Shown: positions 34,701 through 42,442 of the stretch, one piece after another | How positions within the stretch are numbered: position 1 is the first letter of the stretch | How the letters are laid out: each line of letters opens with the position of its first letter | Source: Arthrobacter sp. JZ12 | GTDB lineage: Bacteria; Actinomycetota; Actinomycetes; Actinomycetales; Micrococcaceae | Reading direction: 5' to 3' | Length of the DNA stretch: 64,000 nt | Assembly (NCBI RefSeq): GCF_035189165.1 | Contig: NZ_CP045246.1 | Coordinates: forward strand, 1,364,001-1,428,000 | The notes under the pieces: model-generated | The model's database searches: none | Told to the model about the DNA's origin: nothing | Seen by the model: only the letters and a program-made list of their open reading frames with translations | Program-made: the position numbers and the translations under genes

Positions 34701-35276
34701 CAGGGACTGGAGGGACTGCTCAGCCAGCACGCAGATTCTGCCATCACCTCCATAATCGGGGAAGACGGCCCGCCCGACGGCGCCATGGTCACCATCGCGG
34801 GCATGATCACCTCGTTGCAGCGGAGGATCGCGAAGAACAGCGGCAATGCCTACGCCCGTGCTGAGATCGAGGATCTCGGAGGGTCCATCGAAGCGATGTT
34901 CTTCGGCCAGGTATACGGCCCTATTGCCTCAGTGCTGGCCGAGGACCTGATCGTGGTGGTGCGCGGACGGCTCCAGAAGCGCGACGACGGCACGGTCACC
35001 CTCAACGCCCAGGAACTCTCCGTCCCGGACCTGACGGAGGGCCACTCCGGCCCAGTGGTCATCTCGCTGCTGCACCACCGAGCCACCGAACCGGTTATCC
35101 ACGAGCTGGGTTCCGTACTCCGCCAGCATCGGGGCAACTCCGAGGTGCGCCTGCATGTCCGGAAGGAGCGACAGCTATCCGTCCTCTCGCTGCCGGTAGA
35201 CTTGCGGGTCAATCCCACGCCGGCCCTGTTCGGGGACCTGAAAGTGCTGCTCGGGCCCACCTGCCTCGATGCGTGA
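31725..35276 (+). CDS. dnaE: DNA polymerase III alpha subunit
   Basis: The replicative polymerase catalytic subunit, 1183 aa, normal for DnaE1. An N-terminal PHP domain (FVHLHNHTEYSMLDGAARL...TDHG) keeps metal-binding His residues, so proofreading may be active. The polymerase core has GPGRGSGAGSMAAYAM and the catalytic triad region MPDFDVDFDDRRR. GVFQLDGGPMRSLLK, the helix-hairpin-helix region near FSDFLQKV and the C-terminal OB fold (MVTIAGMITSLQRR) follow. The leaderless promoter places the start at GTG 31725, although TTG 31722 would add just one residue. Confidence 0.97.
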   Translation: MVSSASPSQLSQDSFVHLHNHTEYSMLDGAARLNDLFSHTAELGMNALATTDHGFVFGAFDFWNKARNAGVKPIVGVEAYLTPGTARADKTRVQWGGGGRDDVSGAGAYTHMTLWSETTEGMHNLFRMSSLASLEGYLYKPRMDRDLLQTYGKGLIATTGCPSGEVQTKLRLGLYREAMQAASDFRDIFGADNFFCELMDHGLDIERNVQADLLKLARELGLPLVATNDLHYTHAEDAKAHAALLCVQSGSTMADPKRFKFDADEFYLKSPAEMRAIFRDYPEACDNTLLIAERCNVEFNTSANYMPRFPVPEGENEQSWFVKEVEKGLHYRYPDGIPDDVRKQADYEVGVISQMGFPGYFLVVADFINWAKNNGIRVGPGRGSGAGSMAAYAMRITDLDPLRHGLIFERFLNPDRVSMPDFDVDFDDRRRPEVIRYVTEKYGDERVAMIVTYGTIKAKQALKDSSRVMGYPFSMGERLTKAMPPDVMGKGIALADVHNKDAKRYSEAEELRELLKSDPDAQKVFETALGLEGLKRQWGVHAAGVIMSSEPLIDIIPIMRRDQDGQIITQFDYPTCEGLGLIKMDFLGLRNLTIMTDAIENIKLNRDFDLDLETLPLEDKESYDLLARGDTLGVFQLDGGPMRSLLKLMRPDNFEDISAVIALYRPGPMGANSHTNYALRKTGVQEITPIHPELAEPLAEILDTTYGLIVYQEQVMAIAQKVAGYSLGQADILRRAMGKKKKEELDKQFAGFSQGMKDNGYSDAAVKTLWDILLPFSDYAFNKAHSAAYGVVAYWTAYLKAHFPSEYMAALLTSVGDDKDKLALYLNECRRMGITVLPPDVNESSVNFTPVGTDIRFGMGAIRNVGANVVGAMVSAREEKGAFESFSDFLQKVPAVVCNKRTIESLIKAGAFDSLGHPRRALAMIHEEAVDSVVVLKRNEAANQFDLFSAFDDPSAGTGLSVDVPDLPEWAKKDKLAFERDMLGLYVSDHPLQGLEGLLSQHADSAITSIIGEDGPPDGAMVTIAGMITSLQRRIAKNSGNAYARAEIEDLGGSIEAMFFGQVYGPIASVLAEDLIVVVRGRLQKRDDGTVTLNAQELSVPDLTEGHSGPVVISLLHHRATEPVIHELGSVLRQHRGNSEVRLHVRKERQLSVLSLPVDLRVNPTPALFGDLKVLLGPTCLDA

Positions 35277-35299
35277 CGGGCGCAGGTTGCAGCGGCAGT

Positions 35300-35305
35300 T
35301 AGGGT
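35300..35305 (+). promoter_or_regulatory. -10 element of a predicted leaderless transcript
   Basis: TAGGGT is followed by 6 nt and then ATG 35312. Confidence 0.55.
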
Positions 35306-35311
35306 AGACGG

Positions 35312-35833
35312 ATGCAGGAATCACCGGCGGAGCCGGGCACGTACCCACCTCCGGTCTACACCGGTCCGGCCACGACGACGACGGCGCCGCCATCGTCCCT
35401 CGCGTGGTGGGCGGCAGCGATGACGCTTCTCGGGCCGATCCTCGGTGTGGTCTGGTGGCTCGCCGCACCAGGAGGAGCGCTGTACGGTGACCGCTCCGAG
35501 GCCGAGACCTGGTTGCTGCGGGACCTGGTGTTCGCCGGTCTGCAACTGCTTGCCGGCGTCGTTGTCGGCTGGCTGCTGACCAACCGGCTGGAGCGTCCCG
35601 GCGCCTGGGAGCGGGTGTGCGCGGCCGTAACGGGTGCTCTGTTGGGTTCGCTGCTCGCAGTTGTGGTCGGCCAGGGGCTGGGGGCGCTGTTCTCCGGAGG
35701 CGACACCGAGTTCCCGTTCGTCCTTCGGTCGCTCGGTGCTGCGGTGATCTGGCCGGCGGCCACCGCGTTGGTGGTGTTCCTCGCCTCCCTGCTCGGGCTG
35801 CTGCTGGTTCGGTCTCCCCACCAGACGGAGTAG
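35312..35833 (+). CDS. Small multi-helix membrane protein of unknown function
   Basis: A 173-aa protein I do not recognise firmly. The first 27 residues are Pro/Thr-rich and cytoplasmic. Four hydrophobic segments follow: about 30-52 (LAWWAAAMTLLGPILGVVWWLAA), 70-90 (LVFAGLQLLAGVVVGWLL), 104-125 (AAVTGALLGSLLAVVVGQGLG) and 138-165 (LRSLGAAVIWPAATALVVFLASLLGLLLV). The arrangement resembles DUF2567-type actinobacterial membrane proteins. It lies between dnaE and hisD, each with its own likely promoter, so co-function with either is not implied. Confidence 0.75.
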   Translation: MQESPAEPGTYPPPVYTGPATTTTAPPSSLAWWAAAMTLLGPILGVVWWLAAPGGALYGDRSEAETWLLRDLVFAGLQLLAGVVVGWLLTNRLERPGAWERVCAAVTGALLGSLLAVVVGQGLGALFSGGDTEFPFVLRSLGAAVIWPAATALVVFLASLLGLLLVRSPHQTE

Positions 35834-35856
35834 GAGGGGACCGGCTTTCACGCCGG

Positions 35857-35862
35857 TAGAAT
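35857..35862 (+). promoter_or_regulatory. -10 element of a predicted leaderless hisD transcript
   Basis: TAGAAT is followed by 7 nt and then GTG 35870. Confidence 0.55.
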
Positions 35863-35869
35863 TGCGGGT

Positions 35870-37222
35870 GTGACCGCACAGACTTCCCCCGTTTCCTTTG
35901 ATGCCTTCCGCACGATCGACCTGCGCGGAGCCCAGCTGTCCGCCGCTGATCTGAAGGGGGCGATGCCCCGCAGCGAAACCGCTTCCTTCGATTCGGTCGC
36001 GTCGCGCGTTGAGGACATCATTGACGATGTGCGCTCCCGGGGCTTTGATGCGCTCAGTGATCTCGCCCAGCGTTTCGACGGCGTAACGCAGCCCCATCCG
36101 CGCGTCCCCGCCAAGGCGCTCAAGGAGGCACTCGAATCGCTGGACCCGGATGTGCGGGCCGCCCTTGAAGAGTCGATCGACCGCGCCCGGGTCTTCGCTC
36201 TGGCGCAGAAGCCGCAGGACGTTTCCGTCAACATCCGGCCCGGGGCCGCGCTGACCCAACGCTGGGTGCCGGTAAACCGGGTGGGACTCTACGTTCCCGG
36301 AGGGCTGGCAGTTCTGGCGTCTTCCGTGGTGATGAACGTGGTGCCCGCGCAGGCTGCAGGGGTCGAGTCCATCGCGCTTGCCTCACCGCCGCACAAGGAT
36401 TTTGGAGGCATGCCCCATCCGGTAATCCTGGCCGCAGCCGCGCTGCTGGGCATCGATGAGGTGTATGGCATCGGCGGTGCCCAGGCTATCGCTGCCTTCG
36501 CTTACGGCGTTCGCGCGGAAGGGGACCGGGAAGCGATCGCGCCGGTCGACGTCGTAACCGGCCCCGGTAACATCTACGTGGCTACCGCCAAGCGCCTGGT
36601 CAAGGGTGTGGTGGGGATCGATGCCGAAGCAGGTACCACCGAGATCGCCGTGCTGGCCGATGGGACCGCTCAGGCCCGTCTGGTTGCCGCCGACCTGATC
36701 AGCCAGGCTGAGCATGATCCGAACGCGGCATCCGTGCTGATCACCCCGTCCGAAGAACTGGCCGCTGCCGTCCGGTCCGAACTCGCGGCGCAGGTGCCTG
36801 CAACCCGGCATCGGGAGCGGGTGGAGACGGCCCTGTCGGGGCCGCAGTCCGGCACTATCCTGGTTGACGACGTCGAGCACGGCATCGCTGTATGTGACGC
36901 CTATGCTGCCGAGCACCTGGAGATTCATACTGCTGACGCAGCAGCGGTCGCCGGGCGAATCCGGAATGCCGGTGCCATCTTCGTGGGGGACTACAGTCCG
37001 GTCAGCCTGGGCGACTACTGCGCTGGATCCAACCACGTGCTGCCCACCGCAGGAACCGCCGCCTTCGCATCAGGGCTGGGAGTACACACCTTCCTGCGTT
37101 CAATGCAGGTCATCGACTATTCCGCTGATGCCCTTCGGGAAGTAAGCGCCCATGTTGTCGAGCTCGCCAAGGCTGAGGATCTTCCGGGTCACGGTGACGC
37201 TGTGCGGGTCCGATTCTCCTGA
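35870..37222 (+). CDS. hisD: Histidinol dehydrogenase
   Basis: Oxidises L-histidinol to L-histidine in two NAD-dependent steps, the last of the pathway. The 450-aa length is slightly above the usual 430. [60 protein letters not shown] and the C-terminal [19 protein letters not shown] with zinc-ligand His are family blocks; [10 protein letters not shown] supplies another zinc ligand region. A terminator-like hairpin follows, so it appears monocistronic. No hisC/hisB follow, although in many actinobacteria they do. Confidence 0.96.
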   Translation: MTAQTSPVSFDAFRTIDLRGAQLSAADLKGAMPRSETASFDSVASRVEDIIDDVRSRGFDALSDLAQRFDGVTQPHPRVPAKALKEALESLDPDVRAALEESIDRARVFALAQKPQDVSVNIRPGAALTQRWVPVNRVGLYVPGGLAVLASSVVMNVVPAQAAGVESIALASPPHKDFGGMPHPVILAAAALLGIDEVYGIGGAQAIAAFAYGVRAEGDREAIAPVDVVTGPGNIYVATAKRLVKGVVGIDAEAGTTEIAVLADGTAQARLVAADLISQAEHDPNAASVLITPSEELAAAVRSELAAQVPATRHRERVETALSGPQSGTILVDDVEHGIAVCDAYAAEHLEIHTADAAAVAGRIRNAGAIFVGDYSPVSLGDYCAGSNHVLPTAGTAAFASGLGVHTFLRSMQVIDYSADALREVSAHVVELAKAEDLPGHGDAVRVRFS

Positions 37223-37225
37223 GCT

Positions 37226-37255
37226 GATCCGCCGCGCCGGCACCCGCGGCGGGTC
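37226..37255 (+). terminator. Terminator hairpin after hisD
   Basis: 11-bp stem (one G-T pair) GATCCGCCGCG/CGCGGCGGGTC with an 8-nt loop directly after the hisD stop. No T-run. Confidence 0.6.
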
Positions 37256-37262
37256 ATTGGAA

Positions 37263-37278
37263 CCCCACATGTAGTAAT
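37263..37278 (+). promoter_or_regulatory. NrdR-box-like site 1 upstream of nrdR
   Basis: CCCCACATGTAGTAAT resembles the NrdR box (ACAC-type palindrome with a central AT-TAG core). It is identical at 11 of 16 positions to the second site 32 bp downstream. Confidence 0.55.
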
Positions 37279-37294
37279 AACAATGTTGTAGTTT

Positions 37295-37310
37295 CACAAC
37301 ATCTAGTTCT
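37295..37310 (+). promoter_or_regulatory. NrdR-box-like site 2 overlapping the nrdR promoter
   Basis: CACAACATCTAGTTCT, the better match, abuts the -10 TAAAAT. Paired NrdR boxes separated by 15-16 bp are the known operator layout; here the gap is 16 bp. Confidence 0.65.
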
Positions 37311-37315
37311 AAAAT
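37310..37315 (+). promoter_or_regulatory. nrdR -10 element
   Basis: TAAAAT. A -35-like TTGTAG lies at 37285-37290 (19-bp spacing). The predicted leader is about 100 nt. Confidence 0.55.
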
Positions 37316-37424
37316 GGTGTTGCGCGACGAGCCCTTTTGGTGCGTTCGTGTCGTAGCTGTTCAATGGGGCCTAGTAGCCGTCCAGCAGCTGTTCAGAAGC
37401 CAAAGTGCCGAAACGAGGGGTGGA

Positions 37425-37925
37425 ATGTACTGTCCGTTCTGCCGCAGTTCCGATTCCCGCGTGGTGGACAGCCGCCTCACCGAAGACGGCTCTGCCATCC
37501 GTCGCCGTCGGCAGTGCCCCCAGTGCGGCAAGCGCTTCACAACGCTGGAAACCACCAGTCTCTCGGTCATCAAGCGCTCGGGCGTCGCCGAACCCTTCAG
37601 CCGCAGCAAGGTTGTGAGCGGGGTTCGCAAAGCCTGTCAGGGAAGGCCCGTCACCGAGGATGACCTGGCCCTGCTTGCGCAGGAAGTCGAGGAATCGATC
37701 CGTGCCAGCGGCGCGGCGGAAATCGACGCGCATGAGGTGGGGCTGGCCATCCTTGGGCCACTGCAGAACCTCGACCAGGTTGCCTACCTCCGCTTCGCCA
37801 GCGTCTACCAGGGGTTCGACTCGCTGGAGGACTTCGAAAAGGCGATCGAGAAGCTGCGCCGCGAGGCATCAAGCTCTGCGCGCAGCGTGCCGGCCGGTAC
37901 CCAGCGTCCGCTCACCGCTACCTGA
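37425..37925 (+). CDS. nrdR: Transcriptional repressor NrdR
   Basis: A 166-aa nucleotide-sensing repressor of ribonucleotide reductase genes. The N-terminal zinc ribbon [17 protein letters not shown]...[16 protein letters not shown] has two C-x2-C pairs. The ATP-cone domain follows ([29 protein letters not shown]...[17 protein letters not shown]). ATG 37425, preceded by GAGGGG, is the canonical start; the frame is open upstream to 37314 but without similarity. Two NrdR-like boxes cover its promoter, suggesting autorepression. nrdAB-type genes are not in this window. Confidence 0.96.
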   Translation: MYCPFCRSSDSRVVDSRLTEDGSAIRRRRQCPQCGKRFTTLETTSLSVIKRSGVAEPFSRSKVVSGVRKACQGRPVTEDDLALLAQEVEESIRASGAAEIDAHEVGLAILGPLQNLDQVAYLRFASVYQGFDSLEDFEKAIEKLRREASSSARSVPAGTQRPLTAT

Positions 37926-37928
37926 TCT

Positions 37929-37968
37929 CCGGTGGTGGCAGCGGAGGGGAAGCCGCCGCCACCACCGG
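37929..37968. terminator. Bidirectional terminator between convergent nrdR and ppgK
   Basis: 11-bp stem CCGGTGGTGGC/GCCACCACCGG (37929-37939 with 37958-37968), then one mismatch and four more pairs inside. Confidence 0.75.
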
Positions 37969-37983
37969 CACCAAGCAACAGTC

Positions 37984-38811
37984 TCAGTGAACTTCGACCG
38001 GCTCGCTCTTGAAGTGCAGGGCCGCCTGCAAAGCTGCTCCAACGATGCCCGCGTGATTACGCAGTTCCGCGGGGATGATTCGGGTGCGAAGATTCAGCTG
38101 GGGAAGGAAGTCCTTGCTTCGCTTGGAGATTCCTCCGCCGACGATGAACAGCTCCGGCGAGAAGAGGAACTCGACATGCGAGAAGTACCGCTGCAGCTTG
38201 ACCGCGTACTGATCCCAGTCCAGGCCCAGACGCTCGCGCGCCACGGCTGAAGCCTGCGTCTCGGCGTCGTGTCCGTCAATCTCAAGGTGGCCAAGCTCAG
38301 CGTTGGGGACCAGCTTGCCGTCGAAGATGAAGGCTGACCCGATGCCCGTGCCGAGCGTGATCACCAGCACGGTGCCGTCGACGCCCTTGCCCGCGCCGTA
38401 CTGAACCTCGGCAAGGCCGGCGGCGTCGGCGTCGTTGATGACATGCACGTCCCGGCCGAGAACCTTCGTGAACAGCGCATCGACATCCGTGTCTATCCAG
38501 CTCTCATCAACATTCGCAGCTGAGCGCGCGACACCGTGCTGAATGATGGCGGGGAAGGTGACGCCGATGGGCAGCTTCTCTGTTGGGGCGCCCTCACGGC
38601 TGGAAAGCTCGGCGACGATGTCGGCAACGACGACGGCGACTGCCTCGGGAGTTGCAGGTTGGGGTGTTTCCACCCGGTACCGCTCGCCTACGATTTCACC
38701 GGCCGCGAGGTCAACGATGCCTCCCTTGATGCCGGTCCCGCCGATATCGATGCCGATGACGGTCTTGGGGAGCTTGGTGCTTCCCAGCTTCTTCTCGCTC
38801 TTCTTGCCCAT
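37984..38811 (-). CDS. ppgK: Polyphosphate glucokinase
   Basis: A 275-aa ROK-fold sugar kinase. [18 protein letters not shown] is the phosphate-1 motif, [19 protein letters not shown] contains the catalytic Asp region, [24 protein letters not shown] is phosphate-2 with the sugar-binding GH, and [17 protein letters not shown] closes the site. These match actinobacterial PpgK, which phosphorylates glucose from polyphosphate or ATP; an Arthrobacter enzyme also uses mannose. The Lys-rich N-terminus ([15 protein letters not shown]) is an extension. It starts at ATG 38811 with GGAGAATC upstream, 87 bp after map on the same strand, so the two may be cotranscribed. Confidence 0.93.
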   Translation of the reverse strand: MGKKSEKKLGSTKLPKTVIGIDIGGTGIKGGIVDLAAGEIVGERYRVETPQPATPEAVAVVVADIVAELSSREGAPTEKLPIGVTFPAIIQHGVARSAANVDESWIDTDVDALFTKVLGRDVHVINDADAAGLAEVQYGAGKGVDGTVLVITLGTGIGSAFIFDGKLVPNAELGHLEIDGHDAETQASAVARERLGLDWDQYAVKLQRYFSHVEFLFSPELFIVGGGISKRSKDFLPQLNLRTRIIPAELRNHAGIVGAALQAALHFKSEPVEVH

Positions 38812-38898
38812 GATTCTCCAGGGGATCGTTGGGATGGTTCAGGTCGAAGCGCACGGGAACGGTGTCCGCGCGCAAGGTGGTGCCGGGGAAGTCTCTAA

Positions 38899-39777
38899 TC
38901 AGGGAAGCGTCAGTACTTCGGCGCCGTTCTGGGTGACAACCAGCGTGTGCTCAAACTGGGCGGTTCTCCGACGGTCCTTCGTGACCACGGTCCAGTCATC
39001 CGGCCACATGTCCCATTCAATGGTTCCGAGCGTCAGCATGGGCTCGATGGTGAAGACCATCCCCGGTTCGATGATCCTGTTGTACGCAGGAGCAGCGTCG
39101 TAATGGGGGATGATCAGCCCGGTGTGGAAGGCCTCTCCTACGCCGTGGCCGGTGAAGTCCCGCACCACACCGTAACCGAATCTCTTGGCGTAGGACTCAA
39201 TGGCACGGCCGATGACGTTTATTTCTCGTCCGGGCGCCACCGCCCTGATGGCCCGGTTGAGCGCTTCCTGCGTACGTTCAACCAGCAGGCGGGATTCCTC
39301 GTCAACGTCGCCAACTAGGAAGGTGTAGTTCGTGTCACCATGCACGCCGTCGATATACGCCGTGATGTCGATGTTGATGATGTCGCCGTCGGCCAGCGCA
39401 GTCGAATCGGGGATGCCGTGGCAGATGACCTCGTTCAGCGACGAACAGATTGACTTCGGGAAGCCACGGTAGCCGAGGGTCGAGGGGTAGGCGTCGTTGT
39501 CGATCAGGAACTGGTGGCCGATGGCGTCTAGTTCATCAGTAGTGATACCAGGAGCAATGTGGCGACCGACTTCCTGAATGGCCTGCGCGGCGATCTTCGA
39601 TGCCCGCCGGATGCGTTCGATGGTCTCTTCCGATTTGACCTCCGACCCCTCGAATGGCGCCGGGCCGGGACGTCCAACGTATTCCGGCCGCTTGATCGAC
39701 GACGGAACGCTGCGCTGGGGGCTGACCGTTCCCTGGCTGAGGGTGCCGACGGGTGCCGTAGAAGAGTGCTGGGGCAT
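38899..39777 (-). CDS. map: Methionine aminopeptidase, type I with N-terminal extension
   Basis: Removes the initiator methionine from nascent proteins. The catalytic pita-bread domain starts near residue 45. Metal ligands lie in [20 protein letters not shown] (two Asp), [10 protein letters not shown] (His), FTIEPML (Glu) and AQFEHTLVV (Glu). The 292 aa include about 40 Ser/Pro/Thr-rich extra residues with [10 protein letters not shown], as in actinobacterial MetAP1c forms that bind the ribosome through an SH3-like PxxP region. It is transcribed away from the SPOR-like gene. Confidence 0.95.
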   Translation of the reverse strand: MPQHSSTAPVGTLSQGTVSPQRSVPSSIKRPEYVGRPGPAPFEGSEVKSEETIERIRRASKIAAQAIQEVGRHIAPGITTDELDAIGHQFLIDNDAYPSTLGYRGFPKSICSSLNEVICHGIPDSTALADGDIINIDITAYIDGVHGDTNYTFLVGDVDEESRLLVERTQEALNRAIRAVAPGREINVIGRAIESYAKRFGYGVVRDFTGHGVGEAFHTGLIIPHYDAAPAYNRIIEPGMVFTIEPMLTLGTIEWDMWPDDWTVVTKDRRRTAQFEHTLVVTQNGAEVLTLP

Positions 39778-39784
39778 ACGCTAG

Positions 39785-39790
39785 ATCCTA
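39785..39790 (-). promoter_or_regulatory. -10 element of a predicted leaderless map transcript
   Basis: Minus-strand TAGGAT is followed by 7 nt and then ATG 39777. Confidence 0.55.
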
Positions 39791-39860
39791 GCGGTGGAGA
39801 ACCGCCGGTGCCGAAAAATAACGGGACTGGAGCAACAGTTCATGGAACGGGGAGGCCGGG

Positions 39861-40028
39861 ATGGTGCAGTACTGGTACAACGTGCGGACCCATGAGGTTG
39901 AAGAAGATGCTCAATCGGACTGGAGCCAGCTCATCGGTCCCTATGAAACCCGGGCTGAAGCGGAACGGGCGCTGGAGAAGGTCCGCGAGCGGAACCGCGC
40001 CTGGGAAGCCCAGGACGACGAGGACTGA
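39861..40028 (+). CDS. Small SPOR-like protein, 55 aa
   Basis: A short gene: ATG 39861 to TGA 40028, with a GGGGAGG Shine-Dalgarno 5 nt before the start. The protein MVQYWYNVRTHEVEEDAQSD continues to SDWSQLIGPYETRAEAERAL and a charged EKVRERNRAWEAQDDED end. The YWYNVRT...GPYETRAEAERALEKVR pattern matches small actinobacterial SPOR-domain-containing proteins, half of a usual SPOR fold. Function is unknown; larger SPOR domains bind denuded glycan at septa, but no signal peptide is present here. It converges on panB with only 3 bp between the stop codons and no visible terminator. Confidence 0.8.
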   Translation: MVQYWYNVRTHEVEEDAQSDWSQLIGPYETRAEAERALEKVRERNRAWEAQDDED

Positions 40029-40031
40029 CCG

Positions 40032-40898
40032 CTAGAAGCTGTGCTCCGGGCCGGGGAACGTGCCCTCGCGCACCTCGTCCGCGTAGGCGCGGGCTGCGTC
40101 TGATAGGACCGTGCGGACGTCCGCGAACTTCTTCACGAACCGCGCCTGCTTCCCCAAGCGAAGGCCCGCCATGTCCTGCCAAACCAGAACCTGGCCGGTT
40201 GTTGCTGAGCCTGCTCCGATGCCGATCGTGGGAACGGCCACCAACCGGTCCACCTCGGCTGCCACATCAGCCGGCACCATTTCCATCAGCACACAGAACG
40301 CTCCTGCCTCAGCCAGCGCAACGGCGTCGTCAATCACCGTTCGTGCGGCTTCGCCCCGCCCCTGAACCCGGTAGCCGCCCAACGAGTGCTCGCTCTGCGG
40401 AGTGAAGCCGACGTGGGCCATGACCGGAATCCCTGCCTGGACAATGGCGCGAACCGTCTCAGCATGGTGCTTCCCGCCCTCCATCTTCACAGCGTGCACC
40501 AGCCCTTCCTTCATGAGCCGGACGGACGACTCCACACCCTGCGCGGGGGAGACCTCGTAGCTCCCAAACGGCAGGTCGGCGACGACGAGCGAACGCTTTG
40601 AAGCGCCGGCAACCGCCCTGGAGAACAGAATCATCTCGTCCAGGGTGATGGGCAGGGTGGTGGCGTGTCCAAGCACGTTATTGGCAGCGGAGTCGCCGAC
40701 CAGGAGGACCTCGATGCCGGCCTCGTCGAAAATCTGTGCGGCGTACTGGTCGTATGCGGTAAGCATGGCGAAGCGGCGGCCTTCGTCCTTCGCGGCCTGC
40801 AGGTGATGAACGCGAATCCGTGCCGGCAAAGCGGACGACGGCGTACCGCCCTGCTGCGATCCGGTTCCGTAGGGGGCAGGAATCTCCGCGGAATTCAT
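40032..40898 (-). CDS. panB: 3-methyl-2-oxobutanoate hydroxymethyltransferase
   Basis: First committed step of pantothenate synthesis: adds a hydroxymethyl group from methylene-tetrahydrofolate to ketoisovalerate. The 288-aa barrel shows FAMLTAYDQYAAQIFDEAGIEVLLVGDSAANNVLGHATTLP, DLPFGSYEVSP, AVKMEGGKHHAETVRAIVQAGIPVMAHVGFTPQ and VPTIGIGAGSATTGQVLVWQDMAGL. Conserved Asp and Glu metal/catalytic residues are present. It is divergent from glnA2, as the Rv2225-Rv2222c region of mycobacteria also links panB and glnA2. Confidence 0.97.
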   Translation of the reverse strand: MNSAEIPAPYGTGSQQGGTPSSALPARIRVHHLQAAKDEGRRFAMLTAYDQYAAQIFDEAGIEVLLVGDSAANNVLGHATTLPITLDEMILFSRAVAGASKRSLVVADLPFGSYEVSPAQGVESSVRLMKEGLVHAVKMEGGKHHAETVRAIVQAGIPVMAHVGFTPQSEHSLGGYRVQGRGEAARTVIDDAVALAEAGAFCVLMEMVPADVAAEVDRLVAVPTIGIGAGSATTGQVLVWQDMAGLRLGKQARFVKKFADVRTVLSDAARAYADEVREGTFPGPEHSF

Positions 40899-40905
40899 GC
40901 TTCTG

Positions 40906-40911
40906 AGCCTA
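40906..40911 (-). promoter_or_regulatory. -10 element of a predicted leaderless panB transcript
   Basis: Minus-strand TAGGCT is followed by 7 nt and then ATG 40898. Confidence 0.55.
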
Positions 40912-40919
40912 CTTCACGG

Positions 40920-40935
40920 GTAACGCCGCCGTAAC
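40920..40935 (+). promoter_or_regulatory. Tandem GTAAC repeat between panB and glnA2
   Basis: GTAAC-N6-GTAAC, covering the panB -35 position. Pentamers with GTnAC form at 11-bp pitch are known for GlnR and similar to those of MtrA. The next two pentamer positions do not match, so this is at most half a GlnR box. Confidence 0.4.
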
Positions 40936-41005
40936 ACAGCCTCGACATACTGTTCCCCGAGGTCTTGGACGCCCGGTGGATCCGCGTGCGCTGCCCAATT
41001 GTCAG

Positions 41006-41011
41006 TAGAGT
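41006..41011 (+). promoter_or_regulatory. Possible glnA2 -10 element
   Basis: TAGAGT, giving a leader of about 70 nt before ATG 41087, which has an AGAGG Shine-Dalgarno. Confidence 0.4.
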
Positions 41012-41086
41012 GAACACGGACTTCGGAGCGCCCTGCCGCGTGCGGGCACGGCACCGGCATCGGCATCGAGTGGGAAAGAGGTTGGA

Positions 41087-42427
41087 ATGGATCGGCAGCA
41101 GGAGTTCGTCCTACGCACTATCGAGGAACGGGACGTCCGGTTCGTGCGGCTGTGGTTCACCGACGTCGTCGGATCCCTGAAGTCCGTGGCGCTGGCCCCG
41201 GCGGAAGTGGAGGGCGCCTTCGAAGAGGGCCTTGGCTTCGACGGGTCCTCGATCGAGGGACTGGCCCGCGTCTTCGAATCGGACATGCTTGCGCAGCCGG
41301 ACCCTTCGACATTCCAGATCCTTCCCTGGCGGGGCGAGCGGGAACAAACCTCACGCATGTTCTGCGACATTCTCACGCCGGATGGTCAGCCGTCGTCGGC
41401 TGACCCTCGCGGAGTGCTGAAGCGGACCCTCGCCAAGGCCGCCGACATGGGATTCACCTGCTACACGCACCCCGAGATCGAGTTCTACCTGCTCAAGTCG
41501 GCTGAGCTGGGTCCGGACGGGCAGCCGGTCCCGGTGGACCAGGCCGGCTACTTCGACCATGTGCCCGGTGGGGTTGCGCAGGATTTCCGCCGCACCGCCG
41601 TCGCAATGCTCGAATCGGTTGGTATCTCCGTAGAGTTCAGCCACCACGAGGGCGGGCCCGGCCAGAACGAGATCGACCTGCGGTACGCCGATGCCCTGCA
41701 GACCGCTGACAACATCATGACGTTCCGTACCGTCATCAAAGAAGTGGCACTCATGCAGAACAGCTACGCCACTTTCATGCCGAAGCCTTTCTCCGACCAT
41801 CCCGGTTCCGGCATGCACACTCATTTCTCCCTGTTCGAGGGAGACACCAACGCCTTCTTCGAGGCAGGAGCGGAGTTCCAGCTCTCGAAGACGGCGCGGC
41901 AGTTCATTGCAGGAATCCTGCGCCACGCTCCGGAATTCACAGCCGTCACCAACCAGTTCGTGAACTCATACAAGCGGCTGTGGGGTGGAGGCGAAGCGCC
42001 GAGCTACCTTTCCTGGGGCCACAACAACCGCTCCGCCCTGGTGCGGGTTCCGCTGTACAAGCCCAACAAGGGGCAGTCGGCGCGGATCGAATACCGCGGC
42101 ATCGACTCGGCAACCAATCCATACCTTGCCTACTCGGTTCTTCTTGGCGCCGGTTTGAAGGGTATCGAGGAAGGATACGATCTTCCTCCCGGCGCCGAGG
42201 ACGATGTCTGGAGCCTGACCGCCGCAGAGCGCCGGGCGATGGGACACGATCCCCTCCCCGCGAGCCTGCATGACGCGGTCCGGGCAATGGAGGATTCGGA
42301 ACTCGTAGCCGAGATTCTGGGCGAGCAGGTTTACGAGAACTTCCTGCGGAACAAGCGCGCCGAATGGCATGATTACCGCATCCAGGTCACGCCCTACGAA
42401 CTGAGGCGGAACCTCGGCATCCTGTAG
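41087..42427 (+). CDS. glnA2: Glutamine synthetase, GlnA2 type
   Basis: A 446-aa type I glutamine synthetase making glutamine from glutamate, ammonia and ATP. Catalytic-site blocks are intact: GFDGSSIEGLARVFESDM, EIEFYLL, FSHHEGGPGQNEIDL, FMPKPFSDHPGSGMHTHFSL and NRSALVRVP. The residue at the usual adenylylation site is not Tyr: the segment reads EDDVWSLTAAERR where GlnA1 has DLYELP, so GlnE should not modify it. Length and position next to glnE match M. tuberculosis glnA2. It precedes glnE by 15 bp as a two-gene operon. Confidence 0.94.
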   Translation: MDRQQEFVLRTIEERDVRFVRLWFTDVVGSLKSVALAPAEVEGAFEEGLGFDGSSIEGLARVFESDMLAQPDPSTFQILPWRGEREQTSRMFCDILTPDGQPSSADPRGVLKRTLAKAADMGFTCYTHPEIEFYLLKSAELGPDGQPVPVDQAGYFDHVPGGVAQDFRRTAVAMLESVGISVEFSHHEGGPGQNEIDLRYADALQTADNIMTFRTVIKEVALMQNSYATFMPKPFSDHPGSGMHTHFSLFEGDTNAFFEAGAEFQLSKTARQFIAGILRHAPEFTAVTNQFVNSYKRLWGGGEAPSYLSWGHNNRSALVRVPLYKPNKGQSARIEYRGIDSATNPYLAYSVLLGAGLKGIEEGYDLPPGAEDDVWSLTAAERRAMGHDPLPASLHDAVRAMEDSELVAEILGEQVYENFLRNKRAEWHDYRIQVTPYELRRNLGIL

Positions 42428-42442
42428 GCGGGAAGGCACCAG

